Of a stretch of 64,000 bases of DNA, positions 38,215-48,267 are shown piece after piece. The DNA is from Desertibacillus haloalkaliphilus (lineage in GTDB: Bacteria; Bacillota; Bacilli; Bacillales; KJ1-10-99). The position numbers were made by a program, and so were the translations under genes. The number at the start of each line of letters is the position of its first letter. The stretch's first letter is position 1. The DNA lies in contig NZ_JAHPIV010000008.1 in the NCBI RefSeq assembly GCF_019039105.1, positions 62,001-126,000 of the forward strand, read 5' to 3'. The notes below the pieces were generated by a model. It was not told where the DNA came from. It searched no databases and worked only from the letters and a program-made list of their open reading frames with translations.

Positions 38215-38218
38215 ACCA

Positions 38219-39307
38219 TCACCTCGTCTCCTCTTTACGCTCCTTCGCTCGTAACTGTCCACAAGCTGCATCGATATCATGACCTTGCTCACGACGAATC
38301 GTTACATTTACTCCACGTTTTTTTAACGTACGTTCAAATTCAAAAATTTGCTCTTTTGGCGTTCGAACATAATCGCGCTCTAAAACATGGTTGACAGGAA
38401 TTAAATTCACATGACATTTAATATCTTTAATTAATTCAGCCAATTCTTCCGCATGTTCCGTTTGATCATTCACACCACCAAATAAACCATACTCAAATGT
38501 CACCCTTCGTCCTGTAGTTTCGATATAATAGCGAATCGATTCCATTAATCTTGGCAACGGCCAAGCACGGTTGACAGGCATGAGCCGACTGCGGATCTCG
38601 GTATTCGGGGCATGTAGCGAGATCGCAAAGTTAATTTGCATCTTTTCATCGGCAAATTTGTATATCTTCGGTACAACCCCACTTGTTGATACGGTAATAT
38701 GACGAGCTCCAATATTTAAGCCCTTATCATGGTTAATCGTTTTTAAAAATGAAACAAGCTCATCATAATTATCAAATGGCTCTCCAATCCCCATGACAAC
38801 GACAGAACTCACTCGCTCATCCACTTCATCCATTGCACGTTGTGCTTGAACGACTTGTGCAACAATTTCTCCAGCTTCTAAATTACGTTTTAAGCCACCA
38901 AGTGTAGATGCACAAAACGTACAACCTAAACGGCAACCAACTTGAGTTGTCACACAAACACTATTTCCATAGTCATGCCTCATCACAACCGTTTCAATCG
39001 AATAACCGTCATGTAATTCAAATAAAATCTTTACAGTACCGTCACTAGATTCTTGCTTTAACACTTGCTTTAACGTTGTCAACGAAAAATTGGCACTAAG
39101 TTTTTCACGTAACTCTTTTGATAAATTTGTCATCTCATCATAATTCAGCACACGTTTTGTATAAAGCCAATCAAAGATTTGACCTGCTCTGAACTTTGGC
39201 TCGCCATTTTCTTTTAACCAATCCTCTAAATCACTATATTGCATCGAATAAATCGACGGTAATGTCGACGTTTCTGGACGCTTTACTTCCGTTTTTAATT
39301 CTTCCAT
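38219..39307 (-). CDS. rlmN: Dual-specificity rRNA/tRNA methyltransferase RlmN
   Basis: Radical SAM enzyme that makes m2A2503 in 23S rRNA and m2A37 in tRNAs. The 362-aa protein has the CxxxCxxC motif in [12 protein letters not shown], the GEPFDNYD segment and a C-terminal Cys in AACGQL. Start at 39307 (MEELKTEV) has AAAGGTG upstream. It belongs to the fmt-rsmB-rlmN-prpC-prkC chain. Confidence 0.97.
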   Translation of the reverse strand: MEELKTEVKRPETSTLPSIYSMQYSDLEDWLKENGEPKFRAGQIFDWLYTKRVLNYDEMTNLSKELREKLSANFSLTTLKQVLKQESSDGTVKILFELHDGYSIETVVMRHDYGNSVCVTTQVGCRLGCTFCASTLGGLKRNLEAGEIVAQVVQAQRAMDEVDERVSSVVVMGIGEPFDNYDELVSFLKTINHDKGLNIGARHITVSTSGVVPKIYKFADEKMQINFAISLHAPNTEIRSRLMPVNRAWPLPRLMESIRYYIETTGRRVTFEYGLFGGVNDQTEHAEELAELIKDIKCHVNLIPVNHVLERDYVRTPKEQIFEFERTLKKRGVNVTIRREQGHDIDAACGQLRAKERKEETR

Positions 39308-39372
39308 TCTTACACACCTTTCAATTTCTAAGTTGTTCTCTATTGTCGCCTTCGTTCCACGCACTTATCTCG

Positions 39373-40725
39373 TTAAGTCACTTTTTGTAACGATGCAATA
39401 AAAAATCCATCGGTTTGAAAATCATTTGGTAATAATGTTATTGAACCTTCTTCTAAGCGCTTCGTTTGTTGTATGGACATAGGCAGACGTTCCCGTAAGG
39501 TCTCATCATAACGAAACGATTTATTTTCTGCAAGAAATGCGTTTACCACATCCTGATTTTCTTCGCGATCAATCGTACATGTACTATATACTAAGCGCCC
39601 ACCTGGCTTCAGGAGTGGGGCGACAGCCATTAAGATCTCCTGTTGAATCGAGGCTATAGACGCGAGATCACTTTCCTTTTTCGCCCATTTTAAGTCAGGT
39701 TTGCGGCGAATCACTCCGAGTCCAGAACACGGAGCATCCACTAAGATCCGATCAAAACTCTCCTCTTCAAACTGCTCACGAACCTTCCTTGCGTCAAGCT
39801 TTGCTGGAGAAATGTTGGTTAGCTTAAGGCGGTCTGATTGCTCTTGAATCAACTTGACTTTGTGTTCATGAAGGTCAAGCGCCGTCACATGACCAAGGTT
39901 GTCCATAAGTTCAGCTAAGTGTGTTGTTTTTCCACCCGGAGCAGCACAACTATCAAGAACCTTCATCCCCTGCTCTGGTGCTAATGCACGCCCAACGAGC
40001 ATGGAACTCTCATCCTGAATCGTGATAAGTCCATTTTTAAACGCATTTGTATGCGTAACATTACCCTTGACGACTTTTATTGCGTCACTCGATAAATCAC
40101 CATGCTCAACAGTCACGCCTTCTTCTCGAAGGTGCACAAGCATCTCCTTCACCGTTGTACGAGCACTATTCACCCTGACCGTAACAGAGGGAGGGGTTAA
40201 ATTAACTTCACACATCGCTTTGGTATCTTCCTCACCAAACTGACGAACCCAACGTTTAATCATCCATTCAGGGTGGCTTGTTTCAACGGCAAGCCTTTCC
40301 ACAGAATCCGTTATCTCATCAAAAGAGGGAACCCCTTCTCGTTGGATGCTACGTAAGACGCCATTCACCATACCAGAAATGCCACGATGGCCCCTTTTCT
40401 TCGCAATATTAACCGCTTCATGAATAATGGCACGCTCGGGAACCCGATCCAAATAAACGATTTGATAACAGGATAACCGCAATAGTACAAGAACCCAAAG
40501 ATCAAGTTTATCTAATCCCTTTTTAAGAAAAGGCGTTAAAAAGAAGTCTAATGCCGCTTGTCGTTGGATCGTCCCATAAACCATTTCTGTTAGTAGTCCA
40601 ACGTCCTTTGTTGATAGCTTTTCCTTATTTACGGTTTGATTTAATAATAAATTACTGTATGCTTGATTTTTTTCAATTTGCATTAATAAATCTAGTGCAA
40701 CTTCCCGGACATTTTTTTTACTCAT
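39373..40725 (-). CDS. rsmB: 16S rRNA m5C967 methyltransferase RsmB
   Basis: The 450-aa protein has an N-terminal NusB-like RNA-binding domain (about 1-130), the SAM site DSCAAPGGKTTHLAE, and the two catalytic cysteine motifs DAPCSGLG and STCTID. It starts 1 base after fmt. Confidence 0.98.
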   Translation of the reverse strand: MSKKNVREVALDLLMQIEKNQAYSNLLLNQTVNKEKLSTKDVGLLTEMVYGTIQRQAALDFFLTPFLKKGLDKLDLWVLVLLRLSCYQIVYLDRVPERAIIHEAVNIAKKRGHRGISGMVNGVLRSIQREGVPSFDEITDSVERLAVETSHPEWMIKRWVRQFGEEDTKAMCEVNLTPPSVTVRVNSARTTVKEMLVHLREEGVTVEHGDLSSDAIKVVKGNVTHTNAFKNGLITIQDESSMLVGRALAPEQGMKVLDSCAAPGGKTTHLAELMDNLGHVTALDLHEHKVKLIQEQSDRLKLTNISPAKLDARKVREQFEEESFDRILVDAPCSGLGVIRRKPDLKWAKKESDLASIASIQQEILMAVAPLLKPGGRLVYSTCTIDREENQDVVNAFLAENKSFRYDETLRERLPMSIQQTKRLEEGSITLLPNDFQTDGFFIASLQKVT

Positions 40726-40726
40726 C

Positions 40727-41668
40727 TTATTCTCCTAGTTTCATTCCTGGTTTAAGCTGTGAACCACTTCCGCGTAAAAATTGCTCCGCATTCATTCGTT
40801 TCTTTCCTGAAGGCTGCAATTCAACAATTTTAATGGCGGTGTCATCACCTGTGGCAACGACCATTCCATCCTCCTTCACATCAACAACGACTCCTGCTGG
40901 TTGCTGTTGTTTAGAAGGAACTTTCTCTGCCCACCAAATTTTCATCGTTTTGCCTTCAAATGTAGTGTAAGCAACTGGCCATGGATGTAACCCACGAATT
41001 TGATTGTAAATTTCTGTTCCTGTCTTTGACCAATTGATCACTTCTTGATCACGAGTAATATTTGAAGCAAATGTCGCTTTGGAGCCATCTTGTTGGATCG
41101 GGTCAATCTCACCAGCAACTAACGCTGGAATCGTTTGTGATAACAACGCAGCACCAGCTTCACTTAACTTGTCGTGAAGACTACCGACATGATCATGCTC
41201 CAAGATGGGCACTACGGTTTGTGTTAAAATGTCTCCCGCATCAAGTTTCTCAACCATATACATAATCGTTACCCCAGTGTTTGTCTCACCATCAATAATC
41301 GCTTGATGAATCGGTGCACCGCCTCGATATTTTGGTAAGAGCGAAGCATGAACATTAATGCAGCCATACGCTGGTGCCTCCAATAACTTCTTAGGGAGAA
41401 TTTGACCAAAGGCTGCCGTAACAACGAGGTCTGGCTTTAAAGCTAGGATTTCTTCAAGCTCTTGTTCATTTTTAATTTTTTCAGGTTGAAAAACAGGGAT
41501 CTCATGTTGCTGTGCCTCCACTTTAACAGGAGGTGACGTCATCACTTTTTTACGTCCTTTTGGTCGATCAGGTTGGGTCACAACACCAACGACTTGATAC
41601 TTTTCGTCAATTAATCTCTTTAAAACAGGGACCGAAAAATCTGGGGTCCCCATAAACACAATTCTCAT
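40727..41668 (-). CDS. fmt: Methionyl-tRNA formyltransferase
   Basis: Formylates initiator tRNA using 10-formyl-THF. The 313-aa protein shows [16 protein letters not shown], the [16 protein letters not shown] catalytic loop and [15 protein letters not shown]. In many Bacillota a def gene lies between priA and fmt; here they are only 34 bases apart, so def is elsewhere. Confidence 0.98.
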   Translation of the reverse strand: MRIVFMGTPDFSVPVLKRLIDEKYQVVGVVTQPDRPKGRKKVMTSPPVKVEAQQHEIPVFQPEKIKNEQELEEILALKPDLVVTAAFGQILPKKLLEAPAYGCINVHASLLPKYRGGAPIHQAIIDGETNTGVTIMYMVEKLDAGDILTQTVVPILEHDHVGSLHDKLSEAGAALLSQTIPALVAGEIDPIQQDGSKATFASNITRDQEVINWSKTGTEIYNQIRGLHPWPVAYTTFEGKTMKIWWAEKVPSKQQQPAGVVVDVKEDGMVVATGDDTAIKIVELQPSGKKRMNAEQFLRGSGSQLKPGMKLGE

Positions 41669-41702
41669 TAAACATTCCTACCTTTCGTTCGACCTTTTAC
41701 AT

Positions 41703-44117
41703 TCACATCATCATATATGGATTCATATCAATGGATAGGTGTAAGTCTCCTTTTGTCGTTTCGCGTACATAGTGTTGCTGAACTTCTCGTAAAACTTTTA
41801 CCAAACTTGGTTCATTTTTGTATTTTATCATGCATTGATAGCGATATCTATCTTTAATACGAGGGATCGGTGAAGCGACAGGTCCTAAAATCACCGTGTG
41901 ATTCGATTGCAGTTGTTCATGTAAAAATCGCGTGATTTTCTCGGTGACAGAGACGACGTTTGCTAGTTCCGAATGAGATACCGTTACAACCGTTAAAAAA
42001 TAATACGGGGGATACCCACTCTGCTTGCGAACGTTCATCTCTTCTTGAAAGTAATCAAGATAGTTATGCTCCCTTACCTGTTGAATACTGTAATGCTCGG
42101 GCGTATAGCTTTGGATAATCACTTCACCTTCTTTTTCATGCCGTCCCGCACGACCACTAACCTGAGTGAGTAACTGAAAGGTACGCTCGGCAGAACGAAA
42201 GTCGGGAATATGTAGCATCGAATCTGCTGCTAACACACCGACGAGTGTGATGTTGGGAAAATCTAAACCTTTGGCAATCATTTGCGTGCCAAGAAGAATA
42301 TCCGCTTTCCCTTCACCAAATGCCGTTAATAATCGTTCATGTGACCCTTTCCTTCTCGTTGTATCCACATCCATTCGTATCACTCGCGCTCCTGGTAATA
42401 CCTTTGCCAACTCTTCTTCAACCTTTTGTGTTCCTGAACCAAAAAAACGAATATGCTCACTTTCACATGATTGACAAGTGGATGGCATCCGTTCTTGATG
42501 ACCACAATAATGACATTTCATCGCATGTTGACTACGATGAAATGTTAATGAGATATCACAATGTGGACATGTCGCTACATAGCCACAGTCTCGACACATC
42601 ACAAATGTAGAATACCCTCTTCGGTTTAAAAATAAGACACTTTGCTCTCCTTTTTCTAGTCGGTCATTCAGCCTGTCATATAAAGCTCTAGAAAACATCG
42701 AACGATTCCCTTCGCGCAACTCCTCACGCATATCAATGATGTCGACCGAGGGCATCTTAATGTCATTTACACGTGTGAGCAGCGGCAATAAGTGATAAAC
42801 CCCTTTTTGCGCCCTCGCATATGTTTCAAGTGACGGTGTCGCACTACCTAATACGACAGGGCAACTATAATAGTGACCTCGATAAATCGCAACATCCCTA
42901 GCATGATATCGGGGGTTCTCTTCTTGTTTATAGCTACTTTCATGCTCCTCATCAATAATAATGATGCCAAGGTTTTCAAATGGAGCAAAAATCGCAGACC
43001 GTGCACCGACGACCACACGTACCTCACCTCTGTGAATCTTTCGCCATTCATCATATTTTTCTCCTTTTGACAACGCACTATGAAGAACGGCTACTTGAGA
43101 CCCAAACCGACTTTTAAAGCGGTTAACCATTTGCGGGGTTAACGAAATCTCAGGCACAAGCACAATCGCTTCTTTTCCTTTTTCAAGGACTCGCTGAATT
43201 GATTGTAAATAAATTTCAGTTTTTCCACTACCAGTGACGCCATGTAATAAAAAAGTCTTGTGCGATTGGTTTTCCACTGAATCTAAAATCGGTGCAATCA
43301 CTTGTTGTTGCTCATTTGTTAACGGTAATGGCTTTGTCGGTTGAAAGGTTCGTTCTTTATAAGGATCTCGATATACCTCAACCTCAGATTCGATAAGCAT
43401 TCCTTTTTGAACTAACGCTTTAATCGTTGTCCGGGAGACTTTGAGTTTCTCCACTAAGTCATGAACCGGAATTTCTTGTCTTTGGTCAAGGAAATGTTCC
43501 ATGACTAGCTTCTGCTTGTCCGCTCGAGCATCAAACCTAGCAATTGCGGCTTCGATATCGTCTCCTTCCCCATTTGGTCGTACTACTTTATGAGTTTTCT
43601 TAGACACCTGATCTTTGACATGATAGAAAACGTCAAGTCTACCTTTTTTCAATTCATGTTGGAAATCTTTTAATAAACCTGGATCAGATTGGACAATCTC
43701 TTCCCACCGAACAGATGAGCGCTTTTGAAACCACGTAGCGACAGATGCAGGCAACTTATCGCCATCTGAGAGTATTCGTATTTCTTTTTTCACTTTCGAC
43801 CGCATCGCAGCAGGAAGCATCACTTGGTAGGCTGAAATTTTGAAACAAAGAGTCGTCTCTGTTAACCATTCTCCTAGTTCGAGTAACTCTTCCGTTAACA
43901 CCGGTGTTAAATCAAGAACATCGACAATCGATTTCAATTTCTTAACTTCAGAGCTTGACGTAATATCAATGACGAAACCTTGAATATGACGCGGCCCAAA
44001 CGGTACGACGACACGCATACCAACGTTAATGACCCCTTGCCATTGATTAGGAATGAGATAATCAAAAAGACGGTCAGTTTGCCCAGTTGGAACATCGACA
44101 ATGACTCGAGCAATCAT
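41703..44117 (-). CDS. priA: Primosomal protein N' (PriA helicase)
   Basis: Restarts stalled replication forks. The 804-aa protein has an N-terminal DNA-binding domain, Walker A GVTGSGKTEIYL, DEEH box (IIDEEHESSYKQ) and the zinc-binding cysteines CRDCGYVATCPHC and CHYCGHQ..CQSC. It overlaps coaBC by 4 bases. Confidence 0.98.
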   Translation of the reverse strand: MIARVIVDVPTGQTDRLFDYLIPNQWQGVINVGMRVVVPFGPRHIQGFVIDITSSSEVKKLKSIVDVLDLTPVLTEELLELGEWLTETTLCFKISAYQVMLPAAMRSKVKKEIRILSDGDKLPASVATWFQKRSSVRWEEIVQSDPGLLKDFQHELKKGRLDVFYHVKDQVSKKTHKVVRPNGEGDDIEAAIARFDARADKQKLVMEHFLDQRQEIPVHDLVEKLKVSRTTIKALVQKGMLIESEVEVYRDPYKERTFQPTKPLPLTNEQQQVIAPILDSVENQSHKTFLLHGVTGSGKTEIYLQSIQRVLEKGKEAIVLVPEISLTPQMVNRFKSRFGSQVAVLHSALSKGEKYDEWRKIHRGEVRVVVGARSAIFAPFENLGIIIIDEEHESSYKQEENPRYHARDVAIYRGHYYSCPVVLGSATPSLETYARAQKGVYHLLPLLTRVNDIKMPSVDIIDMREELREGNRSMFSRALYDRLNDRLEKGEQSVLFLNRRGYSTFVMCRDCGYVATCPHCDISLTFHRSQHAMKCHYCGHQERMPSTCQSCESEHIRFFGSGTQKVEEELAKVLPGARVIRMDVDTTRRKGSHERLLTAFGEGKADILLGTQMIAKGLDFPNITLVGVLAADSMLHIPDFRSAERTFQLLTQVSGRAGRHEKEGEVIIQSYTPEHYSIQQVREHNYLDYFQEEMNVRKQSGYPPYYFLTVVTVSHSELANVVSVTEKITRFLHEQLQSNHTVILGPVASPIPRIKDRYRYQCMIKYKNEPSLVKVLREVQQHYVRETTKGDLHLSIDMNPYMMM

Positions 44118-45328
44118 TCGTGACGCGGTCCTTCGAGGAGGGCGACAACCTCTTGCATCAATTGTCGTGCCACCTCAGTTTTTGATAGGATCGGAAGCTC
44201 TACCTTCGTTTCATCTCGTTTGTATAATGTAACGATGTTTGTATTGGCTTGAAAGCCTGCGCCCTCTTCTGAAATGTCATTGGCTACAATCATATCGAGA
44301 TTCTTCATTGCCAGTTTTTTTCGAGCATACCCTTCGACCCGTTCAGATTCGGCCGCAAAACCAACTAATAGCTGGTGTTGTTTATTCTTTCCTAAAGTAG
44401 CTAAAATGTCTGTTGTCCGTTCCATTTCGACATACCACTGTCCAGGCTGTTTTTTCATTTTCTCAGCATATGTATCCTTCGGTTTGTAATCAGCAACCGC
44501 CGCTGCTTTTATGACAACATCACTAGTTGGAAAACGCTCCATCACTGCTTCATACATGTCAGCGGCTGAAACAACATTGATGAAATTCACCCCTGCAGGT
44601 GCCTCTAAGCTCGTCGGACCACTAATGAGTGTCACATCAGCTCCTAGCTTTGCAGCTGCCTCAGCTACCGCATAGCCCATTTTTCCAGATGAATGATTTG
44701 TAAAATAGCGAACGGGATCTACTTTTTCTTGTGTAGGTCCTGCAGTAATTAAAACCTGTTTTCCATTTAACGGTTTTACCGATTCAGAGCTTATAACGTC
44801 TTCTAACACACGAATAATTTCTTGCGGTTCGGACAAGCGTCCTTTACCAACATACCCACAAGCTAAATAACCTTCTCCAGGTTCAATAAACTGATAGCCA
44901 AACGATGCTAACGTCTTCAAATTCTTCACAACTGCAGGATGCTCGTACATATGAACATTCATTGCTGGAGCAACATATACCGGTGCGGTTGTAGCCAGAA
45001 GTGTCGTTGAAATCATATCATCAGCAATCCCATTGGCAAGCTTACCTATCATATTAGCCGTTGCTGGTGCAATCAAAATAAGGTCTGGCCAGTCAGCTAA
45101 ATCGATATGGGCAACACCACGTGGATCTTTTTCATCAAAGGTATCCACATATACCGGTTGTCGTGATAACGTTTGAAATGTTAATGGAGTAACAAACTTT
45201 TGTGCTGAATCCGTCATCATCACCTTTACTGTTGCCCCAGCTTGAGATAATTTACTCGTTAATGCCGCCGCTTTAAACACAGCAACTCCGCCTGATACAC
45301 ATAATAAAATCTTTTTATCCTTTAACAT
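44114..45328 (-). CDS. coaBC: Coenzyme A biosynthesis bifunctional protein CoaBC
   Basis: Makes 4'-phosphopantetheine from phosphopantothenate in two steps. The 404-aa fusion has the flavin decarboxylase half (VSGGVAVFKAAAL, APAMNVHMYEHPAV, ACGYVGKGRL) and the synthetase half (ITAGPTQEKVDPVRYFTNHS, AAVADYKP). In Bacillus it follows rpoZ directly; here 327 bases with two hairpins lie between. Confidence 0.97.
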   Translation of the reverse strand: MLKDKKILLCVSGGVAVFKAAALTSKLSQAGATVKVMMTDSAQKFVTPLTFQTLSRQPVYVDTFDEKDPRGVAHIDLADWPDLILIAPATANMIGKLANGIADDMISTTLLATTAPVYVAPAMNVHMYEHPAVVKNLKTLASFGYQFIEPGEGYLACGYVGKGRLSEPQEIIRVLEDVISSESVKPLNGKQVLITAGPTQEKVDPVRYFTNHSSGKMGYAVAEAAAKLGADVTLISGPTSLEAPAGVNFINVVSAADMYEAVMERFPTSDVVIKAAAVADYKPKDTYAEKMKKQPGQWYVEMERTTDILATLGKNKQHQLLVGFAAESERVEGYARKKLAMKNLDMIVANDISEEGAGFQANTNIVTLYKRDETKVELPILSKTEVARQLMQEVVALLEGPRHE

Positions 45329-45568
45329 GACATCTTTTCCTCCATCCCTTGTAAAAAACAGTTCTCAAATTCTTACTTTACTATCAGTATAAAGAATCTA
45401 CTTTAAGATGGCGATCATCTTCTTTGAATCTGTTTTCATTTTCTGCAAACTAAGGAGCTGCATCGATAAAATCATCGTTAGTTATGCCTCTTGTTGGCAA
45501 CATCCGGTCCTGTCGACTATAAAAAATGGGGACGGGACAAAACTAGTTAAACTATTGGCAAAGGCTTC

Positions 45569-45611
45569 GAGGCTGTGACAAAAGGTAAAACCAATCTTTT
45601 GTCACAGCCTC
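45569..45611. terminator. Long perfect hairpin between coaBC and rpoZ
   Basis: GAGGCTGTGACAAAAG pairs base for base with CTTTTGTCACAGCCTC (16 bp, 11-base loop). It lacks a strong T run on either strand, so it may be a processing or repeat element rather than a plain terminator. The flanking sequence 45329-45568 shows no gene. Confidence 0.6.
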
Positions 45612-45619
45612 ATAAAAAT

Positions 45620-45646
45620 AACAACCTATTTAAAGAATAGGTTGTT
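45620..45646 (-). terminator. Terminator after rpoZ
   Basis: AACAACCTATT pairs perfectly with AATAGGTTGTT around TAAAG; on the minus strand TATTTTTATG follows. It lies 9 bases after rpoZ and should cut coaBC-priA off from the remA-gmk-rpoZ message. Confidence 0.8.
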
Positions 45647-45655
45647 ATAGATTAA

Positions 45656-45862
45656 TTATTTTTCAATCCGCTTATACTCAAGTTGATTGTGCAAAATTTC
45701 CTCTAAGGCCACACCAACATACTTCTTTGACTTTGGGCGATCCACAAGTGGTCCTCGATCGTGATCTTCACGAATTTCTCTTGCTCGCTTCGCTGATACC
45801 GTCACAAGTGTATATTTTGAGTCAAGCTTCTCCATTAATGAGTCAATTGATGGGTATAACAT
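45656..45862 (-). CDS. rpoZ: RNA polymerase omega subunit
   Basis: Small RNA polymerase subunit, 68 aa. Signature [20 protein letters not shown] and SAKRAREI, with YVGVALEEI near the end. It starts immediately after gmk. Confidence 0.97.
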   Translation of the reverse strand: MLYPSIDSLMEKLDSKYTLVTVSAKRAREIREDHDRGPLVDRPKSKKYVGVALEEILHNQLEYKRIEK

Positions 45863-46477
45863 TTAATCAACCTCCACTAATTGTTTATATTTATGAATTA
45901 AGCGGTCTTTCTTACAATGCTCAGCCGTTACGATCGCCTTAATACGATCTACAGCTAAATGTATCTCATCATTTTCAACGACGTAATCATACTTCTTCAT
46001 CATTTCAAGCTCTTCTTTAGCAACATTCATTCGTTTATTAATTAAATCTTCGGTTTCTGTACCACGACCAACAATTCGATTACGAAGTTCCGCTAAACTT
46101 GGAGGCATCAAGAAAATAAAGACACCCTCAGGGAAACGTTCGCGAACTTTCAATGCTCCTTGGACTTCGATTTCTAAAATAATATCTTTACCTTCATCTA
46201 ATGTTTTTTGGACATAATCAATCGGTGTTCCATAATAATTGCCGACATATTGTGCCCATTCAAGAAGTTGATCGTGTTCAATCATGTTTTCGAATTCTTC
46301 CTTTGTCTTGAAAAAATAATTGACACCATCGACTTCACCTTCTCTCGGATTGCGCGTTGTCGCTGATACCGAATACTGAATGTGAGTATCCTCTTGGCGT
46401 AACGCAGAGCATACCGTACCTTTTCCTACCCCAGCAGGACCAGAGAGGACAATCAATAAGCCTTTATCTTTTTTCAT
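45863..46477 (-). CDS. gmk: Guanylate kinase
   Basis: GMP to GDP; in Bacillus a target of (p)ppGpp. The 204-aa protein has the P-loop [13 protein letters not shown] and [23 protein letters not shown]. Start [10 protein letters not shown] at 46477 has GGAGG upstream. Lies between remA and rpoZ. Confidence 0.98.
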   Translation of the reverse strand: MKKDKGLLIVLSGPAGVGKGTVCSALRQEDTHIQYSVSATTRNPREGEVDGVNYFFKTKEEFENMIEHDQLLEWAQYVGNYYGTPIDYVQKTLDEGKDIILEIEVQGALKVRERFPEGVFIFLMPPSLAELRNRIVGRGTETEDLINKRMNVAKEELEMMKKYDYVVENDEIHLAVDRIKAIVTAEHCKKDRLIHKYKQLVEVD

Positions 46478-46542
46478 ACTTACCTCCACAAATTCATCAA
46501 AGTTTCATCGTACAGCTCTTACACTAAAGTGAAAGGCTGTTA

Positions 46543-46803
46543 TCATTCTTCAGTAAGATCATCTTTCGTTGTTAATCGCTGCGCCACTGTTTCAGGTTGC
46601 ACCGCTGACAAAATGACATGGTCACTATCTGCAATAATGACTGCTCGTGTTCTTCGGCCATACGTTGCATCAATTAACATATTCCGATCTCTAGCCTCCT
46701 GAATAATCCTCTTAATCGGAGCTGATTCTGGACTAACAATCGAAATAATTCGATTTGCCGAAACGATGTTACCAAAGCCAATATTAATTAATTTTATATT
46801 CAT
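46543..46803 (-). CDS. remA: Biofilm regulator RemA (YlzA)
   Basis: DNA-binding activator of matrix and osmoprotection genes. The 86-aa protein starts [20 protein letters not shown], with the conserved [17 protein letters not shown] segment. The ATG at 46803 follows AGGGGAA. It sits between yloC and gmk as in B. subtilis. Confidence 0.97.
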   Translation of the reverse strand: MNIKLINIGFGNIVSANRIISIVSPESAPIKRIIQEARDRNMLIDATYGRRTRAVIIADSDHVILSAVQPETVAQRLTTKDDLTEE

Positions 46804-46896
46804 GCCGATTCCCCTCACTTTGGAGAGCTAAAGGACTCTCTCTATTTTTACCAACTACTCTCGACGATATACGAAAATGCGTTCGTTCCCATTAAA

Positions 46897-47781
46897 TTAT
46901 TCAACATTTTGGACTTGTTCTTTAACTTTTTCAATTTCGCTCTTTAATTCTACAACTTGCTGACTAATATGTATATCATTTGCCTTTGAACCAATCGTAT
47001 TAGCTTCTCGGTTCATTTCTTGAACAAGGAAATCTAATTTACGTCCAACGACTCCGCCAGTTTTCATAATCGCTATAAACTGTTTCGTATGTGCACTAAG
47101 TCGCGTTAACTCTTCTTCTATATTGGCTTTATCAGAAAAAATAGCAACTTCATTCACCATACGATTTTCATCAATCTCAGCATTTCCGTCGAGAAAATCT
47201 GCCACCCGTTTTAACAACCGCTCGCGATAAGCCGACGTCACTTTAGGCGCATGCTCAAACAGATCACGTACGATTGTATTAATCGTTGCTACACGTTCTT
47301 CGAGGTCAATCATTAATGATTCACCTTCACGGTTACGCATCGTTTTCAATTGAAGTACCGCCTGCTCCGTCGTTTCCAGAAGAACTTGAGCGATCTGACG
47401 AGTATCTTGTTCCTGTTCACAAATAGACACAATATCTTCATGTAACAAAAGGGATTGAATCGATAATCCTTCATCTGTCTCGCAAACTTTTTGCATCTGT
47501 TTAGAAGTGGCAAGATACTGTTTGACTAAGTCCCAGTCAACCGAAAGCGTTCGCTTGATAAGTCCTTCACCTTCAATGGTTATGTAAACATCAACTTTTC
47601 CGCGTTGAACATGTTGGCCAATCATTTTTTTTAGATCGTCTTCTACTGAGTAGTACTGACGAGGCAAACGTATCATCATTTCACAAAAGCGATGATTATA
47701 TGACTTCATCTCAACAGTAACCTTGAACCGTTCATTCGTCGTTGTTGCCTGCCCATACCCTGTCATACTAGTAATCATCAT
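46897..47781 (-). CDS. yloC: YicC/YloC family endoribonuclease
   Basis: The 294-aa protein starts MMITSMTGYGQATT, has EMKSYNHRF, and ends with REANTIGSKANDIHISQQVVELKSEIEKVKEQVQN, the hallmark of the YicC family, members of which act as endoribonucleases in RNA turnover. It starts the yloC-remA-gmk-rpoZ series. Second codon is also ATG. Confidence 0.95.
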   Translation of the reverse strand: MMITSMTGYGQATTTNERFKVTVEMKSYNHRFCEMMIRLPRQYYSVEDDLKKMIGQHVQRGKVDVYITIEGEGLIKRTLSVDWDLVKQYLATSKQMQKVCETDEGLSIQSLLLHEDIVSICEQEQDTRQIAQVLLETTEQAVLQLKTMRNREGESLMIDLEERVATINTIVRDLFEHAPKVTSAYRERLLKRVADFLDGNAEIDENRMVNEVAIFSDKANIEEELTRLSAHTKQFIAIMKTGGVVGRKLDFLVQEMNREANTIGSKANDIHISQQVVELKSEIEKVKEQVQNVE

Positions 47782-48033
47782 TTATCACATCCACTTTTTC
47801 TATTTTAAACAATTTTAGCACCTTCAACAAGTATCAGAAATGACAAACGAGCATCAATTATATAAAAATTAGTAAAAAATATGGAGGTCGCTACATCCCG
47901 AGAGAGGAATCACGGAATCAACTTCTATTGCTTTAGTACGCACACCCTACAAGCTTCGGCACGTTAAGTAAACCTTTGATTTTGGCGCATGTACAGAACA
48001 GGTCCTCTTATTCTCAAAAAACTCTTACTCAAG
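47782..48033. other. Intergenic region upstream of yloC
   Basis: About 250 bases with no open frame of note. It should contain the yloC promoter on the minus strand. A segment near 47912 (AATCAACTTCTATTG) faintly resembles the start of the dispersed repeat but is too diverged to call. Confidence 0.4.
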
Positions 48034-48084
48034 GGAGTATGCTTTCCTCGACGTATGTACCTCACTGCTAGCACACTCCGTCCC
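48034..48084. repeat. Dispersed hairpin repeat, copy C (diverged)
   Basis: GGGAGTATGCTTTCCTCGAC ... CCTCACTGCTAGCACACTCC GTCCC. It shares CTTTCCTC, CCTCACTGCTAGC and the CACTCCG(C/T)CCC end with copy B, and both are followed by TGATCC. It lies 60 bases from copy B in the same orientation, so it looks like a tandem, older copy. Confidence 0.65.
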
Positions 48085-48102
48085 TGATCCACCTATGACA
48101 TT

Positions 48103-48200
48103 AACTTCTCCCACTACAGGGAGACGCTAAATACTCAATCACAGGCGGTGCGAGTAAGCTTTCCTCATCGTTTCACCTCACTGCTAGCGCACTCCGCCCC
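48103..48200. repeat. Dispersed hairpin repeat, copy B
   Basis: Near-identical in its core to copy A at 11538-11595: GGCGGTGCGAGTAAGCTTTC at the left and GCGCACTCCGCCCC at the right. The left flank AACTTCTCC..ACT.CAG..ATACTC.AATC is also shared. It is intergenic and on the same strand as copy A. Confidence 0.8.
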
Positions 48201-48213
48201 TGATCCCAAAACA

Positions 48214-48243
48214 AAAGTGGCAGAGCTCAAACCCTACCACTTT
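48214..48243 (-). terminator. Terminator after the P-type ATPase gene
   Basis: AAAGTGG pairs with CCACTTT around an interior containing GAGCTC; on the minus strand TTTGTTTT follows. It lies 25 bases after the ATPase stop. Confidence 0.7.
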
Positions 48244-48267
48244 ATCATGTCCTCAGTTTGTTGGCTA

